NCBI GenBank assembly: GCA_000613465.1
Contig: BAJA01000007.1
Span: 62,001-126,000, forward strand
Origin: Bacteroides nordii WAL 11050 = JCM 12987
GTDB taxonomy: Bacteria > Bacteroidota > Bacteroidia > Bacteroidales > Bacteroidaceae
Length of the DNA: 64,000 nucleotides
Direction: 5' to 3'
Shown: positions 18,303 to 28,276 of the stretch, piece after piece
Numbering within the stretch: the stretch's first letter is position 1
How the letters are laid out: the number at the start of each line of letters is the position of its first letter
Translations under genes and position numbers: made by a program
The notes under the pieces: generated by a model
Seen by the model: the letters and a program-made list of their open reading frames with translations, nothing else
The model's database searches: none
What the model was told of the DNA's origin: nothing

Positions 18303-20125
18303 TCAGAAGTGACTTAAATCTATCAGCCCGAAATCCGGATCTTTCTCCGGTTGCCAGGTACGTACATGAATAACAGGTTCTTTGGGGTTATTGAGGTCCA
18401 CCATTAGAAAGAGATAACCTGTATCGCCATAACTGGACGAGAAGTAGTCCTGCTTGATCTGAATGCCATAGATTTCGCCTCCTACTCCCGATTTGCGTAC
18501 CTGATTGTCAGCAAAGCGAAGATTGATATATTCGTTTCCGGCAAAGATGTGTTTCAGTCTTTTCATGAATTCACTCTTTGTCTGACGGGTATATTTTACA
18601 GCCTCTTTGCTCATCGGTTGCCCCTCATTTACTACTTTGTGTTTCAGCACCGAACCGGTGATAATCAGAGCATCATCCGAGAATATACTGTTGATGTAGT
18701 CATAGCGTTTTAATGCATAGGCTGTTTTATAACTTTCAAGGAAGTTGATCAATACTTTACGTACATCGTCTCCCCAGGAAGTCTGATTCATAATATCATC
18801 AACAGCCGGTTTGTTCAGTCCGAAGGAGATAGCGTCTATTTTACCTTCTTGGGTCATGGTAAATACGATATCTTCAACGAATGTGCGGCGATTACCATTG
18901 AAGCTGAAGCTCATAGGGAGACTACGGCAGGTTATCTCACCATTGCATTCCAGATATTTTAGATCCGGTTCCTTCACTATTTTGGCATTGCCGTATTTAA
19001 TCAGTTGGTTGAACATAGTGAAACCTTCCGGGGTACAAATAGATTGTATATTGGCGTAGTTTTTGGAGCGGATGGCGTTTTCTACCTCTTTCATTGTGCT
19101 CTGATAGACAGTAACTTCTTCGTTAGCCAGATAATGCATGGCGGATTCTGTTTGTTTGGCGCTATCGCCGGAAGCTGCCAGCAATGTTGTTGCTGCCGGA
19201 GTTTCTCCTGGTTTAGGCTCCTCACCTGTTAGTTTCAGATAGCAGTTGCGCATGGGGATCGGATTGACTGACTGCATGACTTCGGCCAGTTCATTGTCGA
19301 TATTAGACTCGCCTTCAAACATATACTCCGTTTTTATCTGCATTCCTTTGGCATTGGCAACGGCAGGCATTTCGATAATTCCCAGTCCGTCTTTTGCTGA
19401 GAAGATATTCGACCAGTCTCGTCCGTCAAAGTAGGTATAATCGTAGTTGCGGGCAGGTTGACCTTTGTAGAGCACTTTCAGATCGATTGTTTTCAGGTCA
19501 CCATCGATGTGGACGTCGTTTATGGAAACCTCCAGATGAGAGAAGATAGCATTCATCTGTTTGGGAATCCAATTACACAATAGCTGATCTTTCCCTTCTT
19601 CGTCTTTCATTGTGAGAAAATTCCCGTCAGGATAGCTTTGCAGTAGGTCAGTGCCCAGTAATAATAGCGTAAGGCATCAGCTACCTGTGCTTTTTTCTCA
19701 GCTTTTATCGCTTCTTGAGTAAAGTCGAGCAATTTTGTTTTACGCCCCTCGAAGATACGTTGTATCTCGCTGACTTTAATGTAGCGCATTACCGCAGCTT
19801 CCGGTTCGTTCTGTATTACGATACGCCGGGTATTGTTCAGTGTTGCACGTGAATAGGTGTTGATGACCGATTTGAATGTTTCGTCTACGGTTGCTTTGTC
19901 TCCGTCTGTACCTCCTTCCGTCAGTTGGCTGAACTGGCTGGATACATTGGTAGATATCTGGCTTATTAATGCCGCCAACGCTTCGTTATCGGCTTTTTTG
20001 AGCGTAGAGGCATTGCCGGTTCCCCAAATATATTCCTTGCTATTCTGTATTTCTTCTACAGATTGCGCACGGAGCAACGGAGAGGTGAACAGTAATAAAA
20101 TAAAAAAGAGTAGCGGTTTTCTCAT
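18303..20125 (-). CDS. LPP20-family secreted protein (probable frameshift at ~19635)
   Basis: Read as one gene of about 607 residues. The first frame (ATG 20125) has a signal peptide (LLFFILLLFTSPLLRAQS) and an LPP20-like domain (YIWGTGNASTLKKADNEALA). It ends in ALTYCKAILTGIFSQ. The second frame can be read back upstream of its ATG as YPDGNFLTMKDEEGKDQ. Adding one base gives ALTYCKAYPDGNFLTMKDEEG, a natural continuation. The remaining ~430 residues are beta-rich with no recognised catalytic motif. The alternative is two genes overlapping by ATGA (19607-19610); I think this less likely given the same fault elsewhere. It precedes the PEGA/LRR surface unit on the same strand. Confidence 0.65.
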
Positions 20126-20211
20126 ATTGTTTGTTACTTTATAAATAGAATCTATATTTCCGCAAAAGTAATAACTTTTTTATGATAAATCCACTAAAGC
20201 CAATCTCTTTT

Positions 20212-21192
20212 TTATTCACCGTCCGGTTTTATTTTGTCGAATATTCGGAATAATTCTTCTACCGACTCTGTTCTTAGCATAGCAATGCGGGTTTCCCGGA
20301 AATTAGGAATACCTTTGAACAGGGGAGTTGCAGCCAGGTGACGGCGTATGTGAATGATTCCCCGGCGTTCGTCCAGGCGGGCTACGCTGTTGAGCACTTC
20401 TTCGCGAAGCACATTCAGATACCATTCAAAGGTTTCGGGAGGAAGTTCGGTTCCTGTTTCCAGATAGTGTTTCACCTCGCGGAAGATCCAGGGGCGCCCG
20501 ATACTGCCCCGGCCAATCATGATGGCATCTACTCCGTAACGGTCGAAACATGCTTTGGCAGTTGCTGCCGAGGTTACGTCTCCGTTACCGATGATCGGAA
20601 TATGCATGCGGGGATTGTTTTTCACTTCGCCAATAAGAGTCCAGTCTGCCTCACCGGTATACATTTGTGCCCGGGTACGTCCGTGAATGGCGAGTGCGGC
20701 AATACCACAGTCCTGTAGTTGTTCTGCCAGATCTACAATGATTTTGTGGTCGGCATCCCAACCCAGGCGGGTTTTTACTGTAACAGGTATCTTTACGGCA
20801 TCTACTACGGCGCGGGTGATCTCCAGCATCTTTGGGATATTCTGCAACATTCCTGCTCCGGCGCCCTTACCGGCCACCTTTTTTACGGGACACCCGAAAT
20901 TGATATCCAGTATATCAGGTTGTGCCTCTTCTACAATCCGTGCTGCTCCTACCATAGCTTCGGTATCTTTTCCGTATATCTGTATGGCAACAGGACGCTC
21001 TTCGTCGCAGATAGAAAGTTTCTGCGTAGTCTTGTTGACGGAGCGTATCAGTGCATCGCTCGAAACAAACTCCGTATACACCATATCGGCTCCGAACTTT
21101 TTACACATCAAACGGAAGGCAGGATCTGTCACATCCTCCATCGGGGCAAGGAATACAGGGCGTTCGCCCAAATCTATGTGGCCTATTTTCAT
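20212..21192 (-). CDS. dusB: tRNA-dihydrouridine synthase (DusB-like)
   Basis: 326 residues, normal length. FMN TIM-barrel enzyme that reduces uridines in the tRNA D-loop with NADPH. Visible motifs: FLAPMEDVTDPAFR at the N-terminus, catalytic Cys in DINFGCPVKKV (about residue 100), KTRLGWD, AIHGRTRAQMYTG, and GNGDV ... IGRGSIGRPWIF for the phosphate site. It is divergent from the U32 gene; a minus-strand TATTTTTG (21254-21247) is a likely -7 box. The MEDVTD and KKVAGKGAGAGML wording is usual for the DusB group. Confidence 0.92.
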   Translation of the reverse strand: MKIGHIDLGERPVFLAPMEDVTDPAFRLMCKKFGADMVYTEFVSSDALIRSVNKTTQKLSICDEERPVAIQIYGKDTEAMVGAARIVEEAQPDILDINFGCPVKKVAGKGAGAGMLQNIPKMLEITRAVVDAVKIPVTVKTRLGWDADHKIIVDLAEQLQDCGIAALAIHGRTRAQMYTGEADWTLIGEVKNNPRMHIPIIGNGDVTSAATAKACFDRYGVDAIMIGRGSIGRPWIFREVKHYLETGTELPPETFEWYLNVLREEVLNSVARLDERRGIIHIRRHLAATPLFKGIPNFRETRIAMLRTESVEELFRIFDKIKPDGE

Positions 21193-21364
21193 TTACGGTT
21201 TACTTAATTTTACGATTTGTGATTGAAGTAACTTTCATTATCGCTACAAAAATACGGAAAAAAGCCTACCTTTGTACTTCTTGATTTATTTAACTGATTG
21301 AATTATGAGAAAAAACTCGGGGAAGACCGGGGAGATAATAAGCTTTCTATATAATAAAAAGTGT

Positions 21365-22636
21365 ATGAGTTTTAGTTTGAATGATTTCGAGATAATGGCT
21401 CCTGTTGGTTCCCGTGAATCACTTGCAGCAGCCATTCAGGGAGGTGCCGACTCTATTTATTTTGGTATTGCAAATTTGAATATGCGTGCCCGTTCGGCCA
21501 ATACGTTTACCATTGACGATCTGCGCGAAATAGCCCGGACCTGTGATGAACATGGGATGAAGAGTTATCTGACGGTAAATACAATTATTTATGATAACGA
21601 TCTGGAGTTGATGCGCACTATCGTTGACGCGGCGAAAGAAGCCGGTATTTCGGCTGTGATCGCTGCCGATGTGGCGGTGATGAGTTATGCCCGCCGGATC
21701 GGGCAGGAGGTACATCTTTCTACCCAGCTGAATATATCCAATATAGAGGCTTTGAGATTCTATGCCCAGTTTGCCGATGTGGTAGTGCTTGCCCGCGAAT
21801 TGAATTTGGAGCAGGTGGCGGAGATCTATCGTCATATCGTAGAAGAGAATATATGTGGCCCTTCGGGCGAACAGATTCGTATTGAAATGTTCTGTCACGG
21901 TGCTTTGTGCATGGCTGTCTCCGGTAAGTGTTATCTTTCGTTGCATGAGATGAACAGTTCTGCCAATCGTGGTGCCTGTATGCAGGTGTGTCGCCGTTCT
22001 TATACGGTGCGGGATAAAGAGACGGATGTGGAGCTGGACGTCGACAATCAGTATATAATGTCACCCAAAGACCTGAAGACGATTCATTTTATGAATAAGA
22101 TGATGGATGCCGGTGTACGGGTGTTCAAGATAGAAGGCCGTGCCCGCGGTCCTGAGTATGTGCGTACCGTGGTGGAGTGTTATAAAGAGGCTATCAAGGC
22201 TTATCTGGACGATACTTTCACTGACGAGAAAGTGGCTGCCTGGGACGAACGCCTGAAGAGTGTGTTCAATCGTGGCTTCTGGGATGGATACTATTTGGGA
22301 CAGCGTTTGGGAGAGTGGACTAAGAACTATGGTTCGGCAGCTACAGAACGTAAGATCTACGTAGGCAAAGGAGTCCGTTATTTTAGTAATATCGGTGTTG
22401 CCGAGTTTCTTGTAGAAGCAGCCGAATTGAATGTGGGCGATAAGTTATTGGTAACCGGACCGACTACCGGAGCTTTGTTTGCTACCCTCGAAGAGGCACG
22501 TGTTGATCTTGAACCGGTACAAAACGTAAAGAAGGGAGAACGTTTCTCCATGAAACTCGATAAGATACGTCCGAGTGACAAGCTCTACAAACTGGTTTCT
22601 GTGGATGAACTGAAAAAGTTTAAAGGCGGGTTGTAA
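21365..22636 (+). CDS. U32-family peptidase / tRNA hydroxylation-type protein
   Basis: 423 residues from ATG 21365; an earlier in-frame ATG at 21305 would add 20 residues with no family similarity. The protein starts in the family manner with FEIMAPVGSRESLAAAIQGGAD. It carries the U32 signature EMFCHGALCMAVSGKCYLS (about residue 180), then RGACMQVCRR; these cysteines probably bind a [4Fe-4S] cluster as in UbiU/V and TrhP. IEGRARGPEYV follows. Characterised relatives hydroxylate tRNA or rRNA uridine/cytidine or act in ubiquinone synthesis; few are true peptidases. A -7 box TACCTTTG lies at 21267-21274. The thioesterase gene follows after 46 bases. Confidence 0.86.
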   Translation: MSFSLNDFEIMAPVGSRESLAAAIQGGADSIYFGIANLNMRARSANTFTIDDLREIARTCDEHGMKSYLTVNTIIYDNDLELMRTIVDAAKEAGISAVIAADVAVMSYARRIGQEVHLSTQLNISNIEALRFYAQFADVVVLARELNLEQVAEIYRHIVEENICGPSGEQIRIEMFCHGALCMAVSGKCYLSLHEMNSSANRGACMQVCRRSYTVRDKETDVELDVDNQYIMSPKDLKTIHFMNKMMDAGVRVFKIEGRARGPEYVRTVVECYKEAIKAYLDDTFTDEKVAAWDERLKSVFNRGFWDGYYLGQRLGEWTKNYGSAATERKIYVGKGVRYFSNIGVAEFLVEAAELNVGDKLLVTGPTTGALFATLEEARVDLEPVQNVKKGERFSMKLDKIRPSDKLYKLVSVDELKKFKGGL

Positions 22637-22682
22637 GGAGAGTTATCACTTTACAACCCTATCACTTTATAACATTACAACC

Positions 22683-23084
22683 ATGAATTATATTTACGAG
22701 CTGGAGATGAAGGTACGCGATTATGAATGCGACCTGCAGGGCATTGTCAACAATGCCAATTATCAACACTATCTGGAGCATACGCGTCATGAGTTCCTTT
22801 CTTCTGTGGGTGTCAGCTTTGCTGCATTGCATGAGCAGGGAGTTGATCCGGTTGTTGCCCGTATCAATATGGCTTTTAAAACTCCATTGAAGAGTGGAGA
22901 TGAATTTGTTTCCAAACTCTATATGAAAAAAGAAGGTATCAAGTATGTGTTCTATCAGGATATCTTCCGGAAGAGTGATGGCAAAGTGGTAGTGAAGTCA
23001 ACCGTTGAAACCGTATGTGTCGTTAACGGGCGTTTGAGTGATAGTGAACTGTTTGACAGCGTCTTTGCGCCCTATTTGCAATGA
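22683..23084 (+). CDS. Acyl-CoA thioesterase, 4HBT/hotdog fold
   Basis: 133 residues, typical for a single hotdog domain. The motif YECDLQGIVNNANYQHYLEHTRHEFL (residues 13-38) holds the catalytic Asp/Asn region of the YbgC/FadM-like group. Strands IKYVFYQDIF and KSTVETVCVV complete the fold. It should hydrolyse acyl-CoA or acyl-ACP in the cytoplasm; substrate unknown. Its stop overlaps the dprA start by four bases (ATGA), so the two are translationally coupled. Confidence 0.85.
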   Translation: MNYIYELEMKVRDYECDLQGIVNNANYQHYLEHTRHEFLSSVGVSFAALHEQGVDPVVARINMAFKTPLKSGDEFVSKLYMKKEGIKYVFYQDIFRKSDGKVVVKSTVETVCVVNGRLSDSELFDSVFAPYLQ

Positions 23085-24199
23085 GTAGTCGCGAAGAGTG
23101 CATTTGTAGCATTGCCCTGACGCAGGTTCCGGGCATTGGACATATCTGGGCAAAGAAGTTGGTGGATGGCATTGGAAGTGCTGCTGATGTTTTTCGTTTC
23201 CGGCAGGAACTTCCCGAACGTCTGCCGGGAGTGAACAACCGTGTGGTGGAGGCATTGGATTGCCCACAAGCATTGGTACGTGCCGGAGAAGAGTATGAAT
23301 TTGCGGAGAAGAACCATATTCAATGTCTTACTTTGGCCGATGAACGTTACCCTTCCCGTCTTCGCGAATGTGATGATGCCCCTATTGTTCTTTTTTTCAA
23401 AGGAAATGCCGATTTGAATGCGCTTCGCATTATTAATATGGTAGGTACCCGCAACGCTACTGAGTATGGTAAACAGCTTTGTGCTTCTTTTCTCCGCGAT
23501 TTGAAAATCCTCTGTCCGGAGGTACTTGTTGTAAGTGGGCTGGCTTATGGTATTGATATTCATGCACACCGTGCGGCCCTTGCCAACAGCCTTCCTACCA
23601 TTGGCGTATTGGCGCATGGGCTTGATCGTATTTATCCTTCCGTCCATCGGAAAACTGCTGTTGACATGTTGCAGCAAGGTGGTTTACTGACCGAATTTCT
23701 CACCGGGACCAATCCCGATAAACATAACTTTATAAGCCGTAACCGTATTGTAGCAGGTATGGCAGATGCTACGATCGTCGTGGAGTCTGCTGCTAAAGGC
23801 GGTTCACTGATCACTGCCGATATTGCCGAAAGTTATCATCGCGACTGTTTTGCTTTTCCCGGACGTACGATGGATGCTTCTTCTATCGGCTGTAATCAAC
23901 TGATTCGTGACAATAAAGCAGCTCTTCTTTTGTCTGCCGAAGATTTTGTGAAAGCCATGTGCTGGGATGCTTCTTCACAGTCCCGGAAAGCGGAGAATGT
24001 TCAGCGGAATCTCTTCCCGGAATTATCAGAAGAAGAGCAGCGGATTGTCTCTCTTCTGCAAGCACAGGGGGCTTTACAGATCAATACATTGGTAGTTGAA
24101 GCCGATATTGCTGTACATAAAATGAATGCTATCTTGTTTGAACTTGAAATGAAAGGGGTGATACGGATATTGGCAGGCGGAATGTATCAGTTACTTTAA
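23081..24199 (+). CDS. dprA: DNA-processing protein DprA
   Basis: 372 residues. An N-terminal helix-hairpin-helix segment (LTQVPGIGHIWAKKL) is followed by the Rossmann-type DprA domain: MVGTRNATEYG, SGLAYGIDIHAHRAAL, GLDRIYPSVH, LTEFLTGTNPDKHNFISRNRIVAGM, and GSLITADIAESY with PGRTMDASSIGCNQLIRDNKA. The C-terminal ~70 residues form a winged helix. DprA loads RecA on incoming single-stranded DNA during transformation; many non-competent species keep it. It overlaps the thioesterase gene by ATGA. A hairpin follows the stop by 17 bases. Confidence 0.95.
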   Translation: MSSREECICSIALTQVPGIGHIWAKKLVDGIGSAADVFRFRQELPERLPGVNNRVVEALDCPQALVRAGEEYEFAEKNHIQCLTLADERYPSRLRECDDAPIVLFFKGNADLNALRIINMVGTRNATEYGKQLCASFLRDLKILCPEVLVVSGLAYGIDIHAHRAALANSLPTIGVLAHGLDRIYPSVHRKTAVDMLQQGGLLTEFLTGTNPDKHNFISRNRIVAGMADATIVVESAAKGGSLITADIAESYHRDCFAFPGRTMDASSIGCNQLIRDNKAALLLSAEDFVKAMCWDASSQSRKAENVQRNLFPELSEEEQRIVSLLQAQGALQINTLVVEADIAVHKMNAILFELEMKGVIRILAGGMYQLL

Positions 24200-24216
24200 T
24201 GATAGGCATAAAAAAA

Positions 24217-24234
24217 GGAGCAACGCCTTGCTCC
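24217..24234 (+). terminator. Hairpin after dprA
   Basis: GGAGCAA (24217-24223) pairs with TTGCTCC (24228-24234) around a 4-base loop. Six A lie before it, but only a weak T-run follows (AACCTTTGTT). It may be a terminator or the 5' hairpin of the short transcript that holds the 8-codon ORF. Confidence 0.5.
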
Positions 24235-24262
24235 AACCTTTGTTAACCTTAAATCTAATACT

Positions 24263-24289
24263 ATGAAAAAAATCACAGTACAAATGTAA
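24263..24289 (+). other. Eight-codon ORF after a conserved-looking leader
   Basis: ATG to TAA encodes MKKITVQM. It follows the hairpin at 24217-24234 and the AT-rich run TTAACCTTAAATCTAATACT, which reads like a Bacteroides translation-start region. It could be a leader peptide or chance; nothing within 700 bases downstream looks attenuated by it. Confidence 0.25.
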
Positions 24290-24541
24290 GGCTTCCACTC
24301 TATTCCTCCAAATATTTCTTTCAATATTGGTTCTCTTTTAAATTCTTTCACGGTTTTTCACTGTTATCGTACACAACCCTATTTAAAAGGGGGTGTCAGA
24401 GATCGTCCGGTATATAAAATTGTACGATTCTGATATAACATCCGGTATACTTTTTCGCGCAGGAAGTGCTTAGGAGTAGCCTCGTTACTATTCCCCGGTA
24501 TGGCTCGTTGTTTGAGTCAGGAAGCAACAAGCCGTTGGTCA

Positions 24542-24656
24542 GTATGCAACTGTGTTTTACATGTACATGTAAAGCAGTACGACATGCACATGTGGAGCAG
24601 TACGACATGTGCATGTCGAGCAGTGAAACATGTACATGTAAAACAACGTTGCATAC
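24542..24656. repeat. Dyad-symmetric array of four 23-base units with ACATGTACATGT cores
   Basis: Units start at 24559, 24582, 24605 and 24628, exactly 23 bases apart. Cores are ACATGTACATGT, ACATGCACATGT, ACATGTGCATGT and ACATGTACATGT. The outer two are perfect palindromes and the inner two are reverse complements of each other. Spacers are AAAGCAGTACG, GGAGCAGTACG and CGAGCAGTGAA. The block is enclosed by GTATGCAAC (24542-24550) and GTTGCATAC (24648-24656). A period not divisible by 3 and the stop-rich frames argue against coding. Confidence 0.9.
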
Positions 24657-24975
24657 CGGAGAACCATACGTTACTCTACGAGATAAGGTTTTATCCATAC
24701 CGGGGAAGGCAGAGGCAGTAATGACAAATGCTGTTATCATCAGATGAAACACGGGCTTATGCGGATTTTCGCAGAATGGACGACGATTGTTGCTGCCATC
24801 CCTCTGCCTGCTGTGAAAATGAGTGCTGACCTGCATTGCAATAATCAGCATCGCCTGTCATATCTCCCGTGTGGGAAGTACTCCGGAGTTGCAAATATCT
24901 GTCAATCATTTCACTGTATGAGACATTCTTTCTCAGATTTAGTATTGATTCTGCTTTATTCTGGAATCTCTTTTC

Positions 24976-24983
24976 TATATTTG
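24976..24983 (+). promoter_or_regulatory. -7 box before the fimbrial operon
   Basis: TATATTTG lies 22 bases before the ATG at 25005. No good TTTG is found 19-21 bases upstream, so the promoter may be weak or activated. Confidence 0.5.
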
Positions 24984-25004
24984 CTACCTGTTTAATGTGT
25001 TGTT

Positions 25005-26251
25005 ATGAAAAGCCGTATCTGCATCATATCTATTTTAGGATTACTTCTTATGATACCCGGGGCAAACTATGCTCAGGGCACTCGTCCTATTGTAAAGAAG
25101 GATACGGTAAGAAGTAGTTATATTTATTTCTCTTTCAATCAAGATGAGATAGATCCGGATTATCTGGATAATAGTGAAACGATTGCTACCCTTGATGCTC
25201 TTTTGGCTGATTCTTTGGAAACGGCACATCCCGATTCTTTGATAATAACTTCATTGATAGTGCCGGAAGGCAGTCTGAAATTCAATGCCTGGTTGGCTGC
25301 ACGGCGTGCCGAGGCAGTGAGAGATTATATAAACGAACGTTATCCCCGTCTGCATACTAAGTTTGTACTCTGTCGTAAAGAGACAGATTGGATGGATTGG
25401 CGTACTTTGATAGCGTCCGATCCGGGAGTCCTGATCAGGAAGATGTGTTGCGTCTGATAGATTATCATCATTATGATCCGGCAAAGTGTGAAAAGCTTTT
25501 GCAATATCTTAACGGCCAGAAACCCTATACGTATATTCAGGAATCGCTTTTACCTCGCTTACACCGGACGGAGATACAGGTGAGCTGGAATTATGCCGAT
25601 TTGGTAGCTCCGTTGAACGGGGTAGAACCTGTATCCGGCTTTGCATCGACTGTCGGACAACAGTCTCCGGCTCTTCTGACAGAATCTATAGAACCGGAGG
25701 ACGCCGGATCGGTTTTAATTACTCCGAAGCGGCGAAAGACGATTCTCGCATTCAAAAACAATCTGCTTTATGACATTGCTTTAGCCCCGAATCTTGAGTT
25801 GGAGATACCCTTGGGACGTCGTTGGTCAGTGAATGCCGAATACAAATGCCCTTGGTGGTTGAATAATGAGCGTAATTTCTGCTATCAGTTAGTATCCGGT
25901 GGCATTGAAGGACGTTGTTGGTTAGGCAATCGTCGCACGCGTGATCCCTTGATCGGCCATTTCTTCGGATTGTACGCCGAAGGCGGTAATTATGACTTTC
26001 AGTTTGGCGAAACAACAGGTTATCGGGGAAAGTATTATGCTGCCGGTGGTCTTAGTTATGGATATACCCGGCGCATAGGCCGCCATTTTTCGTTGGAGTT
26101 CAGCTTGGGGGTAGGCTGTCTGACTACTGACTTTCACACCTACCTTTCGGACCAGGGAGAACTAACTTGGAAAGACACGCGCCGTATTGTTTACATCGGA
26201 CCTACAAAAGTAAAATGTTCTTTAGTGTGGCTTATTAGTGTAAAACGATAG
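25005..26251 (+). CDS. DUF3575-type outer-membrane protein of the fimbrial operon (frameshift at ~25430)
   Basis: About 415 residues after repair. Signal peptide (LGLLLMIPGANYAQG). The N-terminal half has an OmpA-like stretch (FSFNQDEIDPDYLDNSETI, AWLAARRAEAVRDYINERYP). The C-terminal half is the DUF3575 barrel-like domain (NNLLYDIALAPNLELEIPLGRRWSVNAEY). The first frame ends GVLIRKMCCV. Adding one C (GTC CTG to GTC CCT) gives GVPDQEDVLRLIDYHH, the second frame. DUF3575 proteins regularly precede Mfa/Fim operons in Bacteroidales, which agrees with the next three genes. Probable outer-membrane factor for fimbria assembly or anchoring. Confidence 0.82.
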
Positions 26252-26341
26252 AAGTCTCGCGAATAGAGAACCCCCAAACTTGCAAAAAACTTCCAATCGT
26301 TTCACGAACCCTTCCAGTGCCCTAAAATAGTTATCTAAGTA

Positions 26342-26373
26342 TTGTTTTAGTTTATTTTCATCTTCTATATTTG
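26342..26373 (+). promoter_or_regulatory. Promoter of the DUF5119/fimbrillin genes
   Basis: TTG (26342-26344) and TATATTTG (26366-26373) are 21 bases apart, matching the Bacteroides -33/-7 pattern. They lie 21 bases before the ATG at 26395. Confidence 0.6.
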
Positions 26374-26394
26374 TTGCATCAAAAGAAACAGAAG

Positions 26395-27302
26395 ATGGAA
26401 AAAGTAAGAAAATCTTCTTCATGGAAAGTGCTGTGTTTTGTACTGTGTGAAGGAATAATCCTGTTGCTTTCATCTTGTTCTTTTCGTCCTATTGAGGATG
26501 ACGTTGAGAGAGTACCCGATGGTACGGTTCATGTCAAAGTCAATTGGGGGAAATATAGTAAGCCGGAAGGAGAATGGTTGGTGTTTTATCCGGAAAGTCG
26601 TTCTTTGAAACCTTTTTCAAGAGAAGTTGGCGATGATGTTTATATCAATGATTTGTTGTCTGGTAAATATAAACTGCTGTTGCTTAGTATGGACAAAGCA
26701 GATCCCAATGTGAAGTTCAGTAATATGGATGTGGCGGAAGATGCAGCGATAGAGTTATTAGAGCCGGGAGTGAACGGTGATGTAATGCATCCGGAAATGA
26801 TGTTTTCTTCTGTGGCAGAATTTAATGTCACCGAGACGAACGGGCCGTTAGTAGTGCTCTCACCTCATCCTTTGGTATTGAAAGCCTGTTTTGAGATGCC
26901 AACAAGTAAGAAAGTGAAACAGGCTGAGGCACATCTTATCGGATGATCAATTCGTTGAAGTTGTTCACTATGGAAACTGCTGCTTACTCTACTTCCGAGT
27001 ACTACCATGATTTGATACCGGTATACAAGGAAGACAGAGTCTGTTTTGAAGGAAAAATGTTATTGCCTCTCCTGCATGAAATCAGTACTACAAGAGCTGG
27101 TGTAGAAGGAAAGACTATCTTGGAAATGAGTTTTACATATGAGAATGAAGAAAAAGAAACAATAACGACAGATATCACTCAGGTTATAAAAGAAGTACAA
27201 ACCGAAGCACCTGCAGAGGTGACATTCAACTTATTGAAAATAGGTATGACTGCTACAGTAATTAGCTGGGTGATAGAAACAGGAAATGGAAGTGTGATAT
27301 AA
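26395..27302 (+). CDS. DUF5119 / Mfa2-FimB-like fimbrial anchor lipoprotein (frameshift at ~26942)
   Basis: About 302 residues after repair. The lipobox in LLLSSC gives a lipoprotein; family members anchor fimbriae and limit their length. The first frame ends AEAHLIG-stop and the second begins ATGATCAATTCG, overlapping by ATGA. One extra G (ATC GGA TGA to ATC GGG ATG) joins them as HLIGMINSLKL, in the usual place within DUF5119. The upstream in-frame TTG at 26371 lies inside the -7 box, so ATG 26395 is the start. It lies between DUF3575 and the two fimbrillins. Confidence 0.78.
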
Positions 27303-27345
27303 GAAACAAATAAAACAATAATATAAACTTTTAAAGACAAAAAGT

Positions 27346-28269
27346 ATGAAGACATTTATCTTTTCAGCATTGGCATTAGGAATGATGGCAAGTTGTTCAA
27401 ACACAGAAGTAGAGGGCATAGATGCAGTTGATAATGGGGAACCGGTAGCGATTCAATTGAGCGCAGGAGTGGAAACAACAACTGGGGTAACGCGGGCTGC
27501 TATAGAAGATGGTAACAAATTTAAAGCTATTGTATTAGGCTGGGAAAGTAATACTGAAATGACTGAATTCGCAACAGAACCCTCATGGAATGCAACGTCC
27601 AGTGATATAAACACTTCTGGTAATACACCTTCTATAACTGTACCAGGAAAGTACTATAGTACAGAAGATGGCTATAAAACTTATATGAAAGCTTTCTATG
27701 TAGATGGAGCAACTGCTACTCAAGAAGCTCAAACTTCTACTTATGCTTTAGATAAAAAAGATGGTTCAGTCGATATTTTGATGACTACTGCTGCCGTATA
27801 TGGTGATAAAACGACACCTGCTGGTGCTTTGACCTTTGCCCATCCATTAACGAAATTGATTTTTAAAGTAAAGGCCGGAGTTGGATTAGCAAATGATGTA
27901 AAATTGACCTCTATTCATTTATTGGGTATGAGTGTTCCGGAAAAGATAAATCTTGGTACTAATGAAGTTCTTTTTGGGACAGCACAAGAGGTGGAGGTAC
28001 CTATTATTTTCACCGATGCTATTACTACTACTGAAGAAACAGCTAGTACTGCTGTAATGGTAAAACCTATTAGTGGAAAATTTAATATTAAGGTGGTAAC
28101 AAATAAGAAAACATATTCCAGTGTTGAGGTAACTCTATCTTCAGTAGCGGAACATGCTGATGGTAAAGGCGTTGCATATACTGTAACTCTTACATTTAGA
28201 GATGAGATTTCTACTAGTGCTTCTGTTACTGAATGGGCTACCGGTTCTGGTTCTGGTACTGTTGGATAA
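27346..28269 (+). CDS. Fimbrillin-family (Mfa1-like) lipoprotein
   Basis: 307 residues. N-terminus MKTFIFSALALGMMASC has a lipobox (MMASC). VTRAAI at about residue 45 resembles the Arg site where fimbrillins are clipped before donor-strand polymerisation. FAHPLTKLIFKVKAG and YTVTLTFRDEISTSASVTEW are the conserved fimbrillin core and the C-terminal donor-like strand. It should be a pilus subunit exported through the outer membrane. It starts 43 bases after the anchor gene and ends 7 bases before its paralog. Confidence 0.85.
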   Translation: MKTFIFSALALGMMASCSNTEVEGIDAVDNGEPVAIQLSAGVETTTGVTRAAIEDGNKFKAIVLGWESNTEMTEFATEPSWNATSSDINTSGNTPSITVPGKYYSTEDGYKTYMKAFYVDGATATQEAQTSTYALDKKDGSVDILMTTAAVYGDKTTPAGALTFAHPLTKLIFKVKAGVGLANDVKLTSIHLLGMSVPEKINLGTNEVLFGTAQEVEVPIIFTDAITTTEETASTAVMVKPISGKFNIKVVTNKKTYSSVEVTLSSVAEHADGKGVAYTVTLTFRDEISTSASVTEWATGSGSGTVG

Positions 28270-28276
28270 TTATCGA

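Larger units (their letters stand above)
24290..25004. other. 715-base intergenic region with palindromic array
   Basis: No credible gene. CCGGTAT occurs at 24407, 24442 and 24495, and its reverse complement ATACCGG at 24653 and 24697. TTCCCCGGTATGG (24491-24503) is the exact reverse complement of CCATACCGGGGAA (24695-24707). Inside lie a 9-base inverted repeat and the 23-base array, listed separately. The last 50 bases hold the fimbrial promoter. Confidence 0.7.

Noticed and set aside
24559..24650. CRISPR array
   Set aside because: Units step by only 23 bases, 11-base spacers are themselves similar, cores are palindromic, and no cas genes are in the window. The same holds for 49691-49782.
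24396..24851. 151-codon minus-strand ORF across the palindromic array
   Set aside because: The array period (23) is not a multiple of three, the protein is low-complexity His/Val/Cys without a family, and the palindromes explain the apparent repeats.
26943..26946. ATGA overlap as translational coupling of two genes
   Set aside because: The two parts together make one DUF5119 protein of normal length, and one extra G restores the frame; the same fault recurs in ten other genes. A similar overlap at 19607-19610 is judged the same way, less firmly.
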